Below, one piece after another: positions 15,869-24,830 of a stretch of 64,000 nt of DNA. The position numbers and the translations under genes were made by a program. Location: assembly GCA_963662865.1 (NCBI GenBank), contig OY759969.1:496001-560000 (forward strand), given 5' to 3'. How positions within the stretch are numbered: position 1 is the stretch's first letter; each line of letters starts with the position of its first letter. The notes under the pieces were generated by a model. The model did not search any database. It saw only the letters and a program-made list of their open reading frames with translations, and was not told the origin of the DNA. The DNA is from JAJDYQ01 sp963662865. GTDB taxonomy: Bacteria > Pseudomonadota > Gammaproteobacteria > JAJDYQ01.

Positions 15869-17128
15869 TTAATTACGCTTCATTGCGTCAAAGAATTCAG
15901 CGTTGGCCTTGGTTGATTTCAGACGGTCCAGCATAAATTCCATTGCGGCGAGTTCGTCCATCGGATGTAACAGCTTGCGGAGAATCCACATCTTCTGTAA
16001 CTCATCAGCCGCTGTGAGTTTTTCCTCCCGGCGTGTGCCGGAGCGGTTGATATTAATTGCGGGATAAATACGCTTTTCAGCAACGCGCCGGTCCAAATGA
16101 ACTTCCATATTTCCGGTGCCTTTGAACTCCTCGTAAATTACCTCATCCATCTTTGAGCCGGTATCAATCAGGGCAGTGGAAAGAATGGTTAATGAGCCAC
16201 CCTCCTCAATATTGCGTGCCGCCGCAAAAAAGCGACGAGGCTTTTGCAGGGCATTGGCGTCAACGCCGCCGGTGAGTACCTTACCCGATGATGGAACAAC
16301 CGTGTTATAGGCGCGAGCCAGACGGGTCATGGAATCCAGCAGGATCACCACGTCTTTTTTGTGCTCAACCAGATGTTTGGCCTTTTCAACGACCATCTCG
16401 GCAACCTGTACGTGTCGCGTTGCCGGTTCGTCAAATGTTGAAGAAATTACTTCAGCGTGAACGGAGCGCTCCATCTCGGTAACTTCCTCGGGGCGCTCAT
16501 CGATCAGCAGGACAATCAAGTGGCATTCGGGATGATTACAGGCAATGGCCTGCGCAATATTTTGCAGCATCATGGTCTTACCGGTCTTGGGCGGGGCCAC
16601 GATAAGGCCACGCTGACCTTTACCGATAGGTGAGATGAGGTCAATAATACGGCCGGTAATGTCTTCCGTACTGCCGTTTCCCTGCTCCATTGTCAGTCGT
16701 TCGGTCGGAAACAGCGGTGTCAGGTTTTCGAAGAGGACCTTGTTACGTGCCTTTTCCGGTTTTTCATTGTTGATGGTCTCGATTTTTAGCAGAGCAAAGT
16801 AACGCTCTCCATGCTTGGGAGGCCGAATTTTCCCGGCAATGACATCCCCGGTGCGTAGCTGAAAGCGTCGAATCTGGCTGGGAGAGACATAGATATCGTC
16901 CGGCCCGGCCAGATATGAATTTGTTTCCGAGCGTAAAAAACCAAACCCATCCTGCAAAATCTCCAGTGCGCCGTCACCGTAGATATCATCACCGTTACCG
17001 GCCTGTTTTTTCAGGATAGAGAAAATCACATCCTGTTTTCTGTTACGTGACATATTCTCAATACCGAGGTCACGAGCCATGTCGATGAGTTCGTGAGCGG
17101 GTTTGAGCTTTAGTTCGGTTAGATTCAT
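15869..17128 (-). CDS. rho: Transcription termination factor Rho
   Basis: Hexameric RNA-dependent ATPase that terminates transcription. The 419-residue length is typical. The N-terminal Rho domain (MNLTELKLKPAHELIDMARD) and the cold-shock-like RNA-binding domain (LEILQDGFGFLRS) precede the ATPase. Walker A is APPKTGKTMM, and further elements are LIDERPEEVTEMERS, VVILLDSMTRLARAYN and INRSGTRREEKL. It lies downstream of trxA on the same strand, separated by 150 nt, an arrangement common in proteobacteria. Confidence 0.98.
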   Translation of the reverse strand: MNLTELKLKPAHELIDMARDLGIENMSRNRKQDVIFSILKKQAGNGDDIYGDGALEILQDGFGFLRSETNSYLAGPDDIYVSPSQIRRFQLRTGDVIAGKIRPPKHGERYFALLKIETINNEKPEKARNKVLFENLTPLFPTERLTMEQGNGSTEDITGRIIDLISPIGKGQRGLIVAPPKTGKTMMLQNIAQAIACNHPECHLIVLLIDERPEEVTEMERSVHAEVISSTFDEPATRHVQVAEMVVEKAKHLVEHKKDVVILLDSMTRLARAYNTVVPSSGKVLTGGVDANALQKPRRFFAAARNIEEGGSLTILSTALIDTGSKMDEVIYEEFKGTGNMEVHLDRRVAEKRIYPAININRSGTRREEKLTAADELQKMWILRKLLHPMDELAAMEFMLDRLKSTKANAEFFDAMKRN

Positions 17129-17278
17129 GTGAACTTCCTGGATGTTTTTAGTGAAGGTTAAGATAATCTGGAATGGATTAGCTGAAATTAGTTAGTGGGA
17201 GGCTTTTTAATTTTTGTGCCATAGTTTGGCTAAAGCAGTGCTATTAAAAAGCAATGTTATTAAGCGGGTCACTGACAA

Positions 17279-17605
17279 TCAAATATTGCTGTCAATGAAC
17301 GCCGTTACCTGCGACTTGGAGACAGCGCCGACCTGAGTGGCCTCAGTGTTTCCATTTTTGAAAAGAATCAGGGTGGGAATGCCACGAATACCATATTTCT
17401 TGGGTACTTCAGAGTTTTCGTCAATATTAACTTTGGCGACACTGATCTTACCCTCGTACTCACTGGCAATTTCATCAAGAATTGGTGCGATCATTTTGCA
17501 AGGGCCGCACCATTCAGCCCAGAAATCCACCAGCACGGGAATATCCGAACTCAGCACATCATTTTCAAAACCACTGTCAGTAGTGTAAATAATTTTATCG
17601 CTCAC
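17279..17605 (-). CDS. trxA: Thioredoxin 1
   Basis: A 108-residue cytoplasmic disulfide reductase with active site WCGPC (Cys33, Cys36) in FWAEWCGPCKMIAPILDEIA. RGIPTLILFKNG carries the cis-Pro loop. The open frame extends to 17665, but the length and GGAGG 8-10 nt upstream of GTG 17605 favour that GTG as the start. It precedes rho on the minus strand. It may reduce the Bcp peroxidase encoded at 2681. Confidence 0.97.
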   Translation of the reverse strand: MSDKIIYTTDSGFENDVLSSDIPVLVDFWAEWCGPCKMIAPILDEIASEYEGKISVAKVNIDENSEVPKKYGIRGIPTLILFKNGNTEATQVGAVSKSQVTAFIDSNI

Positions 17606-17891
17606 CTGAGTGACCTCCGCTTTTCTGTCGGGAAATGAATAAAAGTTGAACGTATTAATTCGCAAATAATGAATTAGGTATCTGTTGGAGTCTTATTGGC
17701 TTGAATATAGTGGGAACTCTTCAGGGCTCTTCTTAAGAATTTAACCAGTAGGGAAACCAGCGGAACCTTTCATCAACCTGCATTTGAAACGAATCATTCT
17801 GAAATTGCAACCCTTTTGTCGGATTGTTAGCTAAAAACAGAAATGCTCCCCCTGTGTTACGGAGGGAACATGACTGAATTGCGCTGACATA

Positions 17892-18983
17892 CTAGACATT
17901 GAAGCGGAAATGTACCACGTCACCTTCCTGCATGATGTAGTCCTTGCCTTCCAGGCGCCACTTCCCTGCCTCTCTGGCACCGGCTTCCCCATTGCAGGCG
18001 ACATAGTCGTCATGCCCGATGACTTCGGCTCGGATGAATCCTTTCTCGAAATCGGTATGAATTTTTCCGGCACCCTGTGGAGCCGTGCTATTGCGTCGGA
18101 CGGTCCAGGCGCGAGCTTCTTTGGGGCCAACAGTGAAAAAGGTTTGCAGGTCAAGCAGGGAATATCCGGCAAAAATAACCCGGTCGAGTCCCGGTTCCTG
18201 CAAGCCAAGATCCTCCAGGAACTCCTTTTTCTCCCAATCATTCAGTAGCGCAATTTCGGACTCAATAGACGCGCAGACGGCGACAATCGCAGCGCTTTCC
18301 TCTTTGGACAGCGCCCGAACTTCGTCCAGATAGGGATTATTTTCAAAGCCGTCTTCGGCCACGTTGGCGATATACATCGCTGGCCTGGCCGTGATCAGAT
18401 TCGCGCCTTCCAGTCTTTTTTTTTCACTCTTACAGAGTTCCAGCGAGCGAACCGGTTTTCCCTCATCCAGATGATTCCGAATCCTTTCAAACAGTCTTAC
18501 TTTCGCCTGCTCTTCCTTATTACCGGCTTTGGAAGCCTTGGCCGCTTTCTCCATCGCCCTTTCAGCCGTAGCCAGATCGGCCAGAGCCAGCTCAGTATTA
18601 ATCGTCTCAATATCGGCCGAAGGATGAATCCCGTCGGCCACATGCGTGACATCATCGTCTTCAAAGCATCTGACCACATGGGCAATGGCGTCGGTCTCGC
18701 GGATATGGGAAAGAAACTGATTGCCCAGTCCCTCGCCTCTGGATGCGCCTTCAACCAGGCCCGCGATATCGACGAATTCGATAGTTGTGTGAATCGCCTT
18801 CGCAGAATTGGCAATAGCGGCCAGCCTGTCCAGGCGACTGTCCGGTACGGGCACGATACCGACATTCGGTTCAATGGTACAAAAAGGGTAGTTCTCTGCA
18901 GCGATTCCAGCCTGCGTCAGCGCATTAAAGAGAGTTGATTTGCCCACATTCGGCAATCCAACGATTCCACACTTAAACCCCAC
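17892..18983 (-). CDS. ychF: Redox-regulated ATPase/GTPase YchF
   Basis: A 363-residue Obg-related P-loop protein. The G1 motif is GIVGLPNVGKSTLFNALT. VDIAGLVEGASRGEGLGNQFL is the G3 region, a coiled coil lies around residues 130-200, and the C-terminal TGS domain includes TVGPKEARAWTVRRNSTAPQAA-like sequence and ends in VVHFRFNV. YchF hydrolyses ATP in preference to GTP and binds ribosomes. pth lies 15 nt further on the right and is transcribed first, so pth-ychF is one operon. Confidence 0.97.
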   Translation of the reverse strand: MGFKCGIVGLPNVGKSTLFNALTQAGIAAENYPFCTIEPNVGIVPVPDSRLDRLAAIANSAKAIHTTIEFVDIAGLVEGASRGEGLGNQFLSHIRETDAIAHVVRCFEDDDVTHVADGIHPSADIETINTELALADLATAERAMEKAAKASKAGNKEEQAKVRLFERIRNHLDEGKPVRSLELCKSEKKRLEGANLITARPAMYIANVAEDGFENNPYLDEVRALSKEESAAIVAVCASIESEIALLNDWEKKEFLEDLGLQEPGLDRVIFAGYSLLDLQTFFTVGPKEARAWTVRRNSTAPQGAGKIHTDFEKGFIRAEVIGHDDYVACNGEAGAREAGKWRLEGKDYIMQEGDVVHFRFNV

Positions 18984-18998
18984 AGGATTCCACCAGGA

Positions 18999-19577
18999 CT
19001 ATTTCGAGTGGAGTTGCAGGGTAGCCTTGTCAATATCCCCGGCAACGAGTAACCCGATGATATCCAGAATATCGGCTATTGAATGCATCGCACCATCATA
19101 AACCTCTTTGCTGGCGCGTCCCAGAAGATAGCGGGTCACCCGGTTGCGGTCGCCGGGATGCCCGACACCGAGCCTCAGTCGATAGAAATTCTTCCCCAGA
19201 GCGGGCATGATGTCACGCAGGCCATTGTGACCACCGTGACCGCCCCCGAACTTGATTCGGGCAACCCCCGGCTCAAAATCAAGTTCATCGTGAGCCACCA
19301 CAACTTCGGTCTCATCAACCCGGTAATAGTGCGCCAATGCGTTCACGGCCCCCCCGCTTTTATTGATGAATGTCATGGGTTTCAACAGCCAGCACTCATG
19401 CCCGGCAATACGCACTTTGCAGACCTCGCCGTGAAACTTGCTATCGACCTTGAAATGCCCGTTAAAATGCCGTGCAACCTCATCAATCATCCAGAACCCG
19501 GCATTGTGGGGGGTCTTCTCATACTCGGGGCCGGGATTACCCAGCCCTGCGATGAGCCTGATTGGTCTGTTGACCAC
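18999..19577 (-). CDS. pth: Peptidyl-tRNA hydrolase
   Basis: Releases peptides from prematurely dissociated peptidyl-tRNA. The 192-residue protein shows LIAGLGNPGPEYEKTPHNAGFW, with the catalytic His in HNAGF. Other motifs are LLKPMTFINKSGGAV, VVAHDELDFEPGVARIKFGGGHGGHNGLRD in two parts, and RLRLGVGHPG. Length and all motifs are intact. It sits between rplY and ychF, the usual rplY-pth-ychF order. Confidence 0.98.
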   Translation of the reverse strand: MVNRPIRLIAGLGNPGPEYEKTPHNAGFWMIDEVARHFNGHFKVDSKFHGEVCKVRIAGHECWLLKPMTFINKSGGAVNALAHYYRVDETEVVVAHDELDFEPGVARIKFGGGHGGHNGLRDIMPALGKNFYRLRLGVGHPGDRNRVTRYLLGRASKEVYDGAMHSIADILDIIGLLVAGDIDKATLQLHSK

Positions 19578-19612
19578 GATCTGCCACCCTCCGGCGCCTG
19601 GTAAGAGATGAA

Positions 19613-20248
19613 TTATGCGCCCTCTTCCTCATCTTCATCGGCGCTCTCTTCCTCTTCTTCTTCAGTCGAAGCACGGGGGGCATGGATGGAAGCCACCGCA
19701 CTATCGTGGCCTTCACCGTGCGTCAGTCCAACCAGGGTAACGCCCGTTGGCAGCCGGATATCGCTCAGGTGCACTGCCTCGCCAATATCCAGGCCGCTCA
19801 TATCAATCTCAATATATTCCGGCAGATCCTTTGGTAGGCAGGTGACCTCGACTTCGATAGCCAGATGAGAAACCACTCCACCGGCCTTGACGCCGGCAGC
19901 CGCGTCTGTGCCTGTAAAATGCAAAGGCACATGCATGTGAATCCTGTCCCGGTCACCGACACGCTGGAAATCCAGATGCATCGCCATGCGTCTGGTGGGG
20001 TGACGCTGCATATCACGCAAGACAACCTTTTGAACCCTGCCGCCTAGATTCAGATCCAGGATGTGGGAAAAAAAAGCCTCATGCTCAATATGCTGAATAA
20101 TATCATTGTGCTTTAGCGTAATAGCTACCGGAGCCTCGTCACCGCCGTACACGATGGCGGGTGTTAATCCGGCATGACGCAGGCGGCGGCTCGCACCTTT
20201 TCCCGTGTCCGTGCGCATCTCCGCATTAATTGAAAAATCTACACTCAT
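19613..20248 (-). CDS. rplY: 50S ribosomal protein L25, long Ctc form
   Basis: Binds 5S rRNA. The chosen start MSVDFSINAEMRTDTGKGAS at 20248 gives 211 residues; the open frame continues upstream to 20299. The N-terminal L25 domain (RRLRHAGLTPAIVYGG, MRMAMHLDFQRV-like segment) is followed by the C-terminal TL5/Ctc domain (LPKDLPEYIEIDMSGLDIGEAVHLSDI). The tail ESADEDEEEGA is strongly acidic. It is the first gene of the rplY-pth-ychF operon. Confidence 0.96.
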   Translation of the reverse strand: MSVDFSINAEMRTDTGKGASRRLRHAGLTPAIVYGGDEAPVAITLKHNDIIQHIEHEAFFSHILDLNLGGRVQKVVLRDMQRHPTRRMAMHLDFQRVGDRDRIHMHVPLHFTGTDAAAGVKAGGVVSHLAIEVEVTCLPKDLPEYIEIDMSGLDIGEAVHLSDIRLPTGVTLVGLTHGEGHDSAVASIHAPRASTEEEEEESADEDEEEGA

Positions 20249-20372
20249 TATTTTTGCCTCGAAAAACCACGAATCACCGACCCGCGACCAGATCGGCATG
20301 GAACCCGCGCAACGCCCTGTTCCGCAGGATGGGGCGCATTATATCAGGTAAGCTCCGGACAAGTCCACCCTG

Positions 20373-20590
20373 TGTATGAGTCCGCCATAAATTGCGCTTT
20401 TATTATGGTTGATAATGTCCCGCACCGGGGTTCGTGATCTCAGTCCTTTGTGTGGACGGATACGTTTGTATTTGACCAGCCAGCCTTCTGTTACACAATC
20501 CCGAGGCCGTGAACAGTAAGTCCCATGGAAATAAACAAACCGTTCCCGGACCGTCCGATTAGAACACTCACGTGTGGCATTCATCGTGTT
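20373..20590 (-). mobile_element. IS3-family insertion sequence remnant (end plus orfB 3' part)
   Basis: The minus strand encodes the tail of an integrase-core transposase: NRTVRERFVYFHGTY, then WLVKYKRIRPHKGLRSRTP, matching the C-terminal (W-Y-N-x-x-R-P-H-x-x-L) part of IS3 OrfB. The left end carries TGTATGAGTCCGCC (20373-20386), identical to the terminal inverted repeat of the remnant at 50764-51142. The rest of the element is gone. It lies between rplY and rnr, so it forms part of the rnr upstream region. Confidence 0.75.
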
Positions 20591-20648
20591 TCTGAACCGA
20601 TGCACCGTATTGCAACAGCAAACCCATAACTCCTGTATGATGCGAACC

Positions 20649-22889
20649 ATGTCGAAACAAACCAGCAAAGATCCGTTTGCGGACCGGGAAGCAGATAACT
20701 ACGATCAGCCCATAGCCTCGCGTGAATTTATTCTCCAGTGTTTAGGCGAGGCGCGGGGGCCTCTGCCGTTCGAGCGCCTCGCCCATATCCTCGAATATCG
20801 GGATGATGAGCGGAAAACAGCGTTACAGCGTCGTCTCAATGCCATGGTTCGGGACGGGCAGTTGTTCCAGAACCGCAAAGGGCAATATGCCATTGTGACC
20901 CAGGCCGACCTTGTGGTGGGAGAGGTAATTGCCCATAGCGACGGTTTTGGCTTCCTCCGGCCCGATTCCGGAGGGGAAGACCTGTACCTGTCAGCAAAAC
21001 AGATGCGAACCCTCATGCACGGTGACCGTGCCATTGTCCGCCCGGCCGGAATGAATCGCAGGGGGAAGCCGGAAGGCAAGCTGATAGAGACCCTTGAGCG
21101 TCGCATCGCCACGGTTTCAGGACACTTTTTTCAAGAGTCAGGTCTGGGATTCGTCCGCCCGGACAACCGCCGTCTTACCCAGGACATTCTAATTCCTCCT
21201 GGAGCCGAATCAGGTGCGCGTCATGGTGATATTGTAAGCGCACGGATTACCGCCTATGCCACCATTAAATCGCATACCCTTGGGGAAATAACCGAAATTC
21301 TGGGAAATGCGCTGACGACTGACATGCACATTGAACTGGCGCTCAGGAAATTTGGTTTACCGCATACATGGTCGGAGGCGGTGCAGCAGGAGGCAGCCTC
21401 GCTGAGTGAGACGCTGCCGGAAGGAGAGGTCAAAAGGCGTCGGGACATACGTGACCTGTCCTTGATCACCATTGATGGAGAAGATGCCCGCGATTTTGAT
21501 GACGCGGTTTATTGTCGACCGGTGGCCAAAGGCTGGAAGCTGTTTGTTGCGATTGCCGATGTATCCTGGTACGTACAGCCTGGTACGGCGCTGGATAGCG
21601 AAGCATATGAGCGCAGCACTTCAGCCTATTTCCCTGGCCGTGTCGTTCCGATGTTGCCGGAAGTGCTGTCCAACGGCCTGTGCTCGATCAACCCCGATGT
21701 TGATCGCCTTTGTATGCTTTGTGAAATGGACATCAACGAGCAGGGCAGACTTATCGGGGCCCGGTTTGATTCTGCAGTGATGCGGTCCCGTGCCCGCCTT
21801 ACCTATACAAAAGTTGCGGCCATGCTGCTCGGAACGCAGGAACAGCAGTGTGCCGAATATGCGGATTTACTGCCCCTTCTGGAAGACCTGCATGGACTCT
21901 ACAAGGTGCTGGCCGAGGCCCGCCGACGCCGTGGGGCCATTGAATTTGAGAGCGAAGAAGCCGGTTTTGTCTTCGATGATCAGGGACAGGTGTGCGAAAT
22001 CAAGCCACTGGTGCGTAATGACGCACACAAGCTGATAGAGGAATGTATGATTCTGGCTAACACTGCCGCAGCCCGTTACCTTGAAAAACATGAGCTGCCG
22101 GCCTTATACCGGGTTCATGCCGGGCCTTCCGAAGACGATCTGGCCTCGTTGAGAGAATTTCTGGCCGGGTTGGGTCTGTCACTCGGCGGGGGACAAGAGC
22201 CACGGCCGCAGGACTACGATAAGCTACTGAGTGAAACCAGACAACGCCCCGATGCGCACGTCATCCAGACCGTAATGCTGAGGTCCCTCAAGCAAGCCAT
22301 ATACCAGCCGGACAATAAGGGGCATTTTGGCCTGTCACTGGACTCCTACACCCATTTCACCTCGCCAATAAGGCGCTATTCCGATTTGCTGGTCCATCGT
22401 GCCATACGCCATCTTATAGAAGGTGGAAATGCCGGTAATTACCGCTATGCCCAACACGACATGGAAAAGTTCGGTCACCAGTGCTCGGCTCACGAACGTC
22501 GAGCGGATGAAGCCGGTTGGGATGTTGCCGAGGTATTAAAATGTAAATACCTGCAAGCTCATCTGGAGGAAGAATTTAATGGCGTAATTGCCGGCGTCAG
22601 CAACTTCGGATTATTTGTCGAAATTGAAAACATCAGTACTTCCGGGCTGGTTCACGTGACGGCGCTTGGGCACGATTATTTTCATCATGATCCGGTACAT
22701 CATCGGCTTAAAGGGGAGCATACGGGCACATCGTTCCGGCTGGGTGAGGTCATGAGGGTCAGGCTGATACGGATTGACATCGAAGACCGCAAGATTGACC
22801 TGGAACCGGTCCAATTGCCCGATAGCCTGTCGAGAGCCCCTGGTAAAAAAAGGGGGCGAGGGCGCGGGCTGCGAAGAAGACGACGTTGA
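20649..22889 (+). CDS. rnr: Ribonuclease R
   Basis: Processive 3'-5' exoribonuclease for structured RNA. Taken from MSKQTSKDPF (20649) it has 746 residues; ATGs at 20637 and 20640 are alternatives. An N-terminal winged-helix domain (REFILQCLGEARGPLPFERL) is followed by cold-shock domains (GFGFLRPDSGGEDLYL). The RNB catalytic domain has ITIDGEDARDFDDAVY, with its metal-binding Asp cluster, and the C-terminal S1 domain contains GVIAGVSNFGLFVEIE. The last 15 residues are strongly basic (KKRGRGRGLRRRRR). rlmB overlaps the stop codon, as in many gammaproteobacteria. Confidence 0.97.
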   Translation: MSKQTSKDPFADREADNYDQPIASREFILQCLGEARGPLPFERLAHILEYRDDERKTALQRRLNAMVRDGQLFQNRKGQYAIVTQADLVVGEVIAHSDGFGFLRPDSGGEDLYLSAKQMRTLMHGDRAIVRPAGMNRRGKPEGKLIETLERRIATVSGHFFQESGLGFVRPDNRRLTQDILIPPGAESGARHGDIVSARITAYATIKSHTLGEITEILGNALTTDMHIELALRKFGLPHTWSEAVQQEAASLSETLPEGEVKRRRDIRDLSLITIDGEDARDFDDAVYCRPVAKGWKLFVAIADVSWYVQPGTALDSEAYERSTSAYFPGRVVPMLPEVLSNGLCSINPDVDRLCMLCEMDINEQGRLIGARFDSAVMRSRARLTYTKVAAMLLGTQEQQCAEYADLLPLLEDLHGLYKVLAEARRRRGAIEFESEEAGFVFDDQGQVCEIKPLVRNDAHKLIEECMILANTAAARYLEKHELPALYRVHAGPSEDDLASLREFLAGLGLSLGGGQEPRPQDYDKLLSETRQRPDAHVIQTVMLRSLKQAIYQPDNKGHFGLSLDSYTHFTSPIRRYSDLLVHRAIRHLIEGGNAGNYRYAQHDMEKFGHQCSAHERRADEAGWDVAEVLKCKYLQAHLEEEFNGVIAGVSNFGLFVEIENISTSGLVHVTALGHDYFHHDPVHHRLKGEHTGTSFRLGEVMRVRLIRIDIEDRKIDLEPVQLPDSLSRAPGKKRGRGRGLRRRRR

Positions 22890-23650
22890 TGGACAGGGCC
22901 ACGGTTATTTGCGGCCTGCATGCCGTTAGTTCGGCAATAGACTCCGTGCCGGACAAGGCGTTGACGCTATGGCTGAACCGCAGGCGTCGTGATAAGCGCA
23001 TACAGTCAATTATTGACAAAGCGGGCCGACATGGTATTGCCATTGAATACGTTGGCCGTGATGAACTCGACAAGTATGCCGAAGGGCAGGTGCATCAGGG
23101 CGCGGTTTTGCTGACACGCGCCACGAATCTTCGCCATGAACGGGATTTGCCCCAGCTCCTGGCGGCGATAGACGGCGTTCCTTTAGTGTTGGTTCTTGAT
23201 GGAGTAACGGACCCGCATAACCTGGGGGCCTGTCTCCGCACCGCCTGTGCCGCCTGTGCCCATATCGTGATTATACCCAGAGACAAGGCGGTCGGACTCA
23301 ATACCACCGTTCGTAAATCGGCCAGCGGTGCGGCTGAACATTTACCGCTTATACAGGTCACTAATCTGGCACGAACGCTCAAGCAGTTACAGGATGATGG
23401 CTTATGGATTACGGGAATGGCCATGCAAGGCAAAAACATCTATCAGTCAGACCTGACGGGCCCGCAGGTTATTGTGATGGGCAGTGAAGGCAAGGGTATG
23501 CGCCGCCTGACCCGGGAACATTGCGACCAGCTTGTTCACATACCCGTGTCTGAGGAGATCGGCAGCCTGAATGTCTCTGTCGCCGCAGGTGTAGTACTAT
23601 ACGAAATCATGCGACAGAGAACAGCCATAGAACGGAAAGATGAAATTTAA
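22889..23650 (+). CDS. rlmB: 23S rRNA (guanosine-2251-2'-O)-methyltransferase
   Basis: SpoU-family methyltransferase that modifies Gm2251 in the peptidyl-transferase region. The ATG at 22889 overlaps the rnr stop (TGATG); a TTG one codon upstream is possible. The 253-residue product has an N-terminal substrate-binding domain (VICGLHAVSSAID, VHQGAVLL). The knotted SAM domain shows LVLDGVTDPHNLGACLRTA, VMGSEGKGMRRLT and IPVSEEIGSLNVSVAAGVVLYE. All three SpoU motifs are present. Confidence 0.97.
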   Translation: MDRATVICGLHAVSSAIDSVPDKALTLWLNRRRRDKRIQSIIDKAGRHGIAIEYVGRDELDKYAEGQVHQGAVLLTRATNLRHERDLPQLLAAIDGVPLVLVLDGVTDPHNLGACLRTACAACAHIVIIPRDKAVGLNTTVRKSASGAAEHLPLIQVTNLARTLKQLQDDGLWITGMAMQGKNIYQSDLTGPQVIVMGSEGKGMRRLTREHCDQLVHIPVSEEIGSLNVSVAAGVVLYEIMRQRTAIERKDEI

Positions 23651-24014
23651 TGGCATGAACATCCACTCCAGTGACGTGGTCAGTGACCAGGAGCGCATCT
23701 ATGCGATGTGGATACACCTTTCAGGTTTCCTTATTCCTCTGGGGAATCTCCTGTTGCCATTGCTCCTTTGGTCACTCAAGCGCCGGGAATCCCACTATAT
23801 TGACCAGCAGGGTCGGGAGGTAATGAATTTCCAGCTAACGATCACCTTTTACGCCATTTTCACCGTGATTCTGGCGGCGACCCCGATTGGTTGGGTATTC
23901 GTTCCGGTCGTCCTTCTGTTGCACCTGACTGGCACGGCCACGGGGTCGGTAAAGACCTGGAAAGGCAAAGTATTTCGCTATCCTGCCACGTTCCGGATGA
24001 TTCCGTCTGCCTGA
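23640..24014 (+). CDS. DUF4870 (Tic20-like) membrane protein
   Basis: A 124-residue membrane protein whose ATG lies inside the rlmB 3' end. QERIYAMWIHLSGFLIPLGNLLLPLLLW is the hallmark N-terminal part. HYIDQQGREVMNFQLTITFYAIF and VFVPVVLLLHLTGTATGSVK follow, giving three membrane segments. DUF4870 proteins are widespread and of unknown function. It is the last gene of the rnr-rlmB block. Confidence 0.88.
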   Translation: MKFNGMNIHSSDVVSDQERIYAMWIHLSGFLIPLGNLLLPLLLWSLKRRESHYIDQQGREVMNFQLTITFYAIFTVILAATPIGWVFVPVVLLLHLTGTATGSVKTWKGKVFRYPATFRMIPSA

Positions 24015-24129
24015 ACGCCCGGGTCCGCATCAGGGCGGGGTGACTGGCCCCGATGGAATATTATTCAGCCGCCGTCTGAGTCAACCACAACAAAAAGTGC
24101 AATATGTAGTGGACTGATACAATATGGAC

Positions 24130-24158
24130 TTGCAATATAACCCGTATGGGTCTAGAAT
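24130..24158 (+). promoter_or_regulatory. Sigma-70-like promoter facing the giant gene
   Basis: TTGCAA (24130-24135), a 17-nt spacer and TAGAAT (24153-24158). The predicted start near 24165 leaves a leader of about 665 nt before the giant gene, which includes the poly-C run. Prediction from sequence only. Confidence 0.45.
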
Positions 24159-24369
24159 ATTCATTTTGCATGAACAACGATTTTGGATGTCCGGGATAAC
24201 AACCGGACCTGAGAGTGGTTCAAAAAGTCCGCTGGCCTGGAAGGTTGGGACTGGAGAGCCAATCGGAACATCCGTCGGAGCGGAGGCGAAGCGAACATGA
24301 TCAGAACATTAATGGCCGGCGCGGCTATGAGGTCTGCGATAAACACCATGTATAATTTAATGCCCCTTG

Positions 24370-24396
24370 CCCCCCCCCCCCCCCCCCCCCCCCCCC
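24370..24396 (+). repeat. 27-nt poly-C homopolymer
   Basis: An uninterrupted run of 27 C residues, preceded by ccccttg. It lies inside the leader of the giant surface-protein gene, 435 nt before its start codon. Homopolymers of this kind mutate by slipped-strand mispairing and often drive phase variation of surface proteins. I found no frame that would join an upstream open frame to the giant gene if the run changed length by one or two bases. An effect through promoter or leader structure is therefore more likely than a coding switch. An assembly error cannot be excluded. Confidence 0.85.
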
Positions 24397-24830
24397 AATT
24401 TGGATATGGCCCTCAGTCCTGCTGCTGTCCGAACCGATACCCGCCGTCAGGTGCCGACATAGGGCTTCGGCATTATGAGCACAGGCTTCCGTTATTGCCG
24501 CGGCCTCGTGGTCCCGCCCTTCCGGACCACCCCGATGACAAACTTCGCGGCGGGTACATCCGCCACAGGTGAGGACGCCGCCACCGGTACGGCGACTATC
24601 AACAACGACACCATCACGCTGACCGACAACAACACGCCGGTGATGATTGCACCGGGCGATGAGGCCAGGTACACCAAACGCCCGTCGTCTTGCCGCCCTT
24701 TACGATTGACTGACACCGGCACATTCCGGCACATTTATGTTATGTTATCGGCGACAGCGCCTGTGCGTCAGGTGCAGAAAAGCTTGAAGATACAACCGAA
24801 TAGATACAACAACGCAGGGAGAGAAGCACA

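Larger units (their letters stand above)
24015..24830. other. 816-nt region upstream of the giant gene
   Basis: This stretch holds a sigma-70-like promoter (24130-24158), a 27-C homopolymer (24370-24396), and two short open frames without recognisable products (24297-24572 and 24475-24834). The second open frame ends in ATGA, overlapping the giant gene's start. Part of it (GTATINNDTITLTDNN) faintly resembles the edge of a Calx-beta repeat and could be debris of that gene. Otherwise I see nothing supportable as a gene. Confidence 0.5.

Noticed and set aside
24297..24572. Open frame containing the poly-C run as a poly-proline stretch
   Set aside because: It stops long before the giant gene. 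Changing the length of the run leads to stops in the other two frames as well, so a coding phase switch is not supported.
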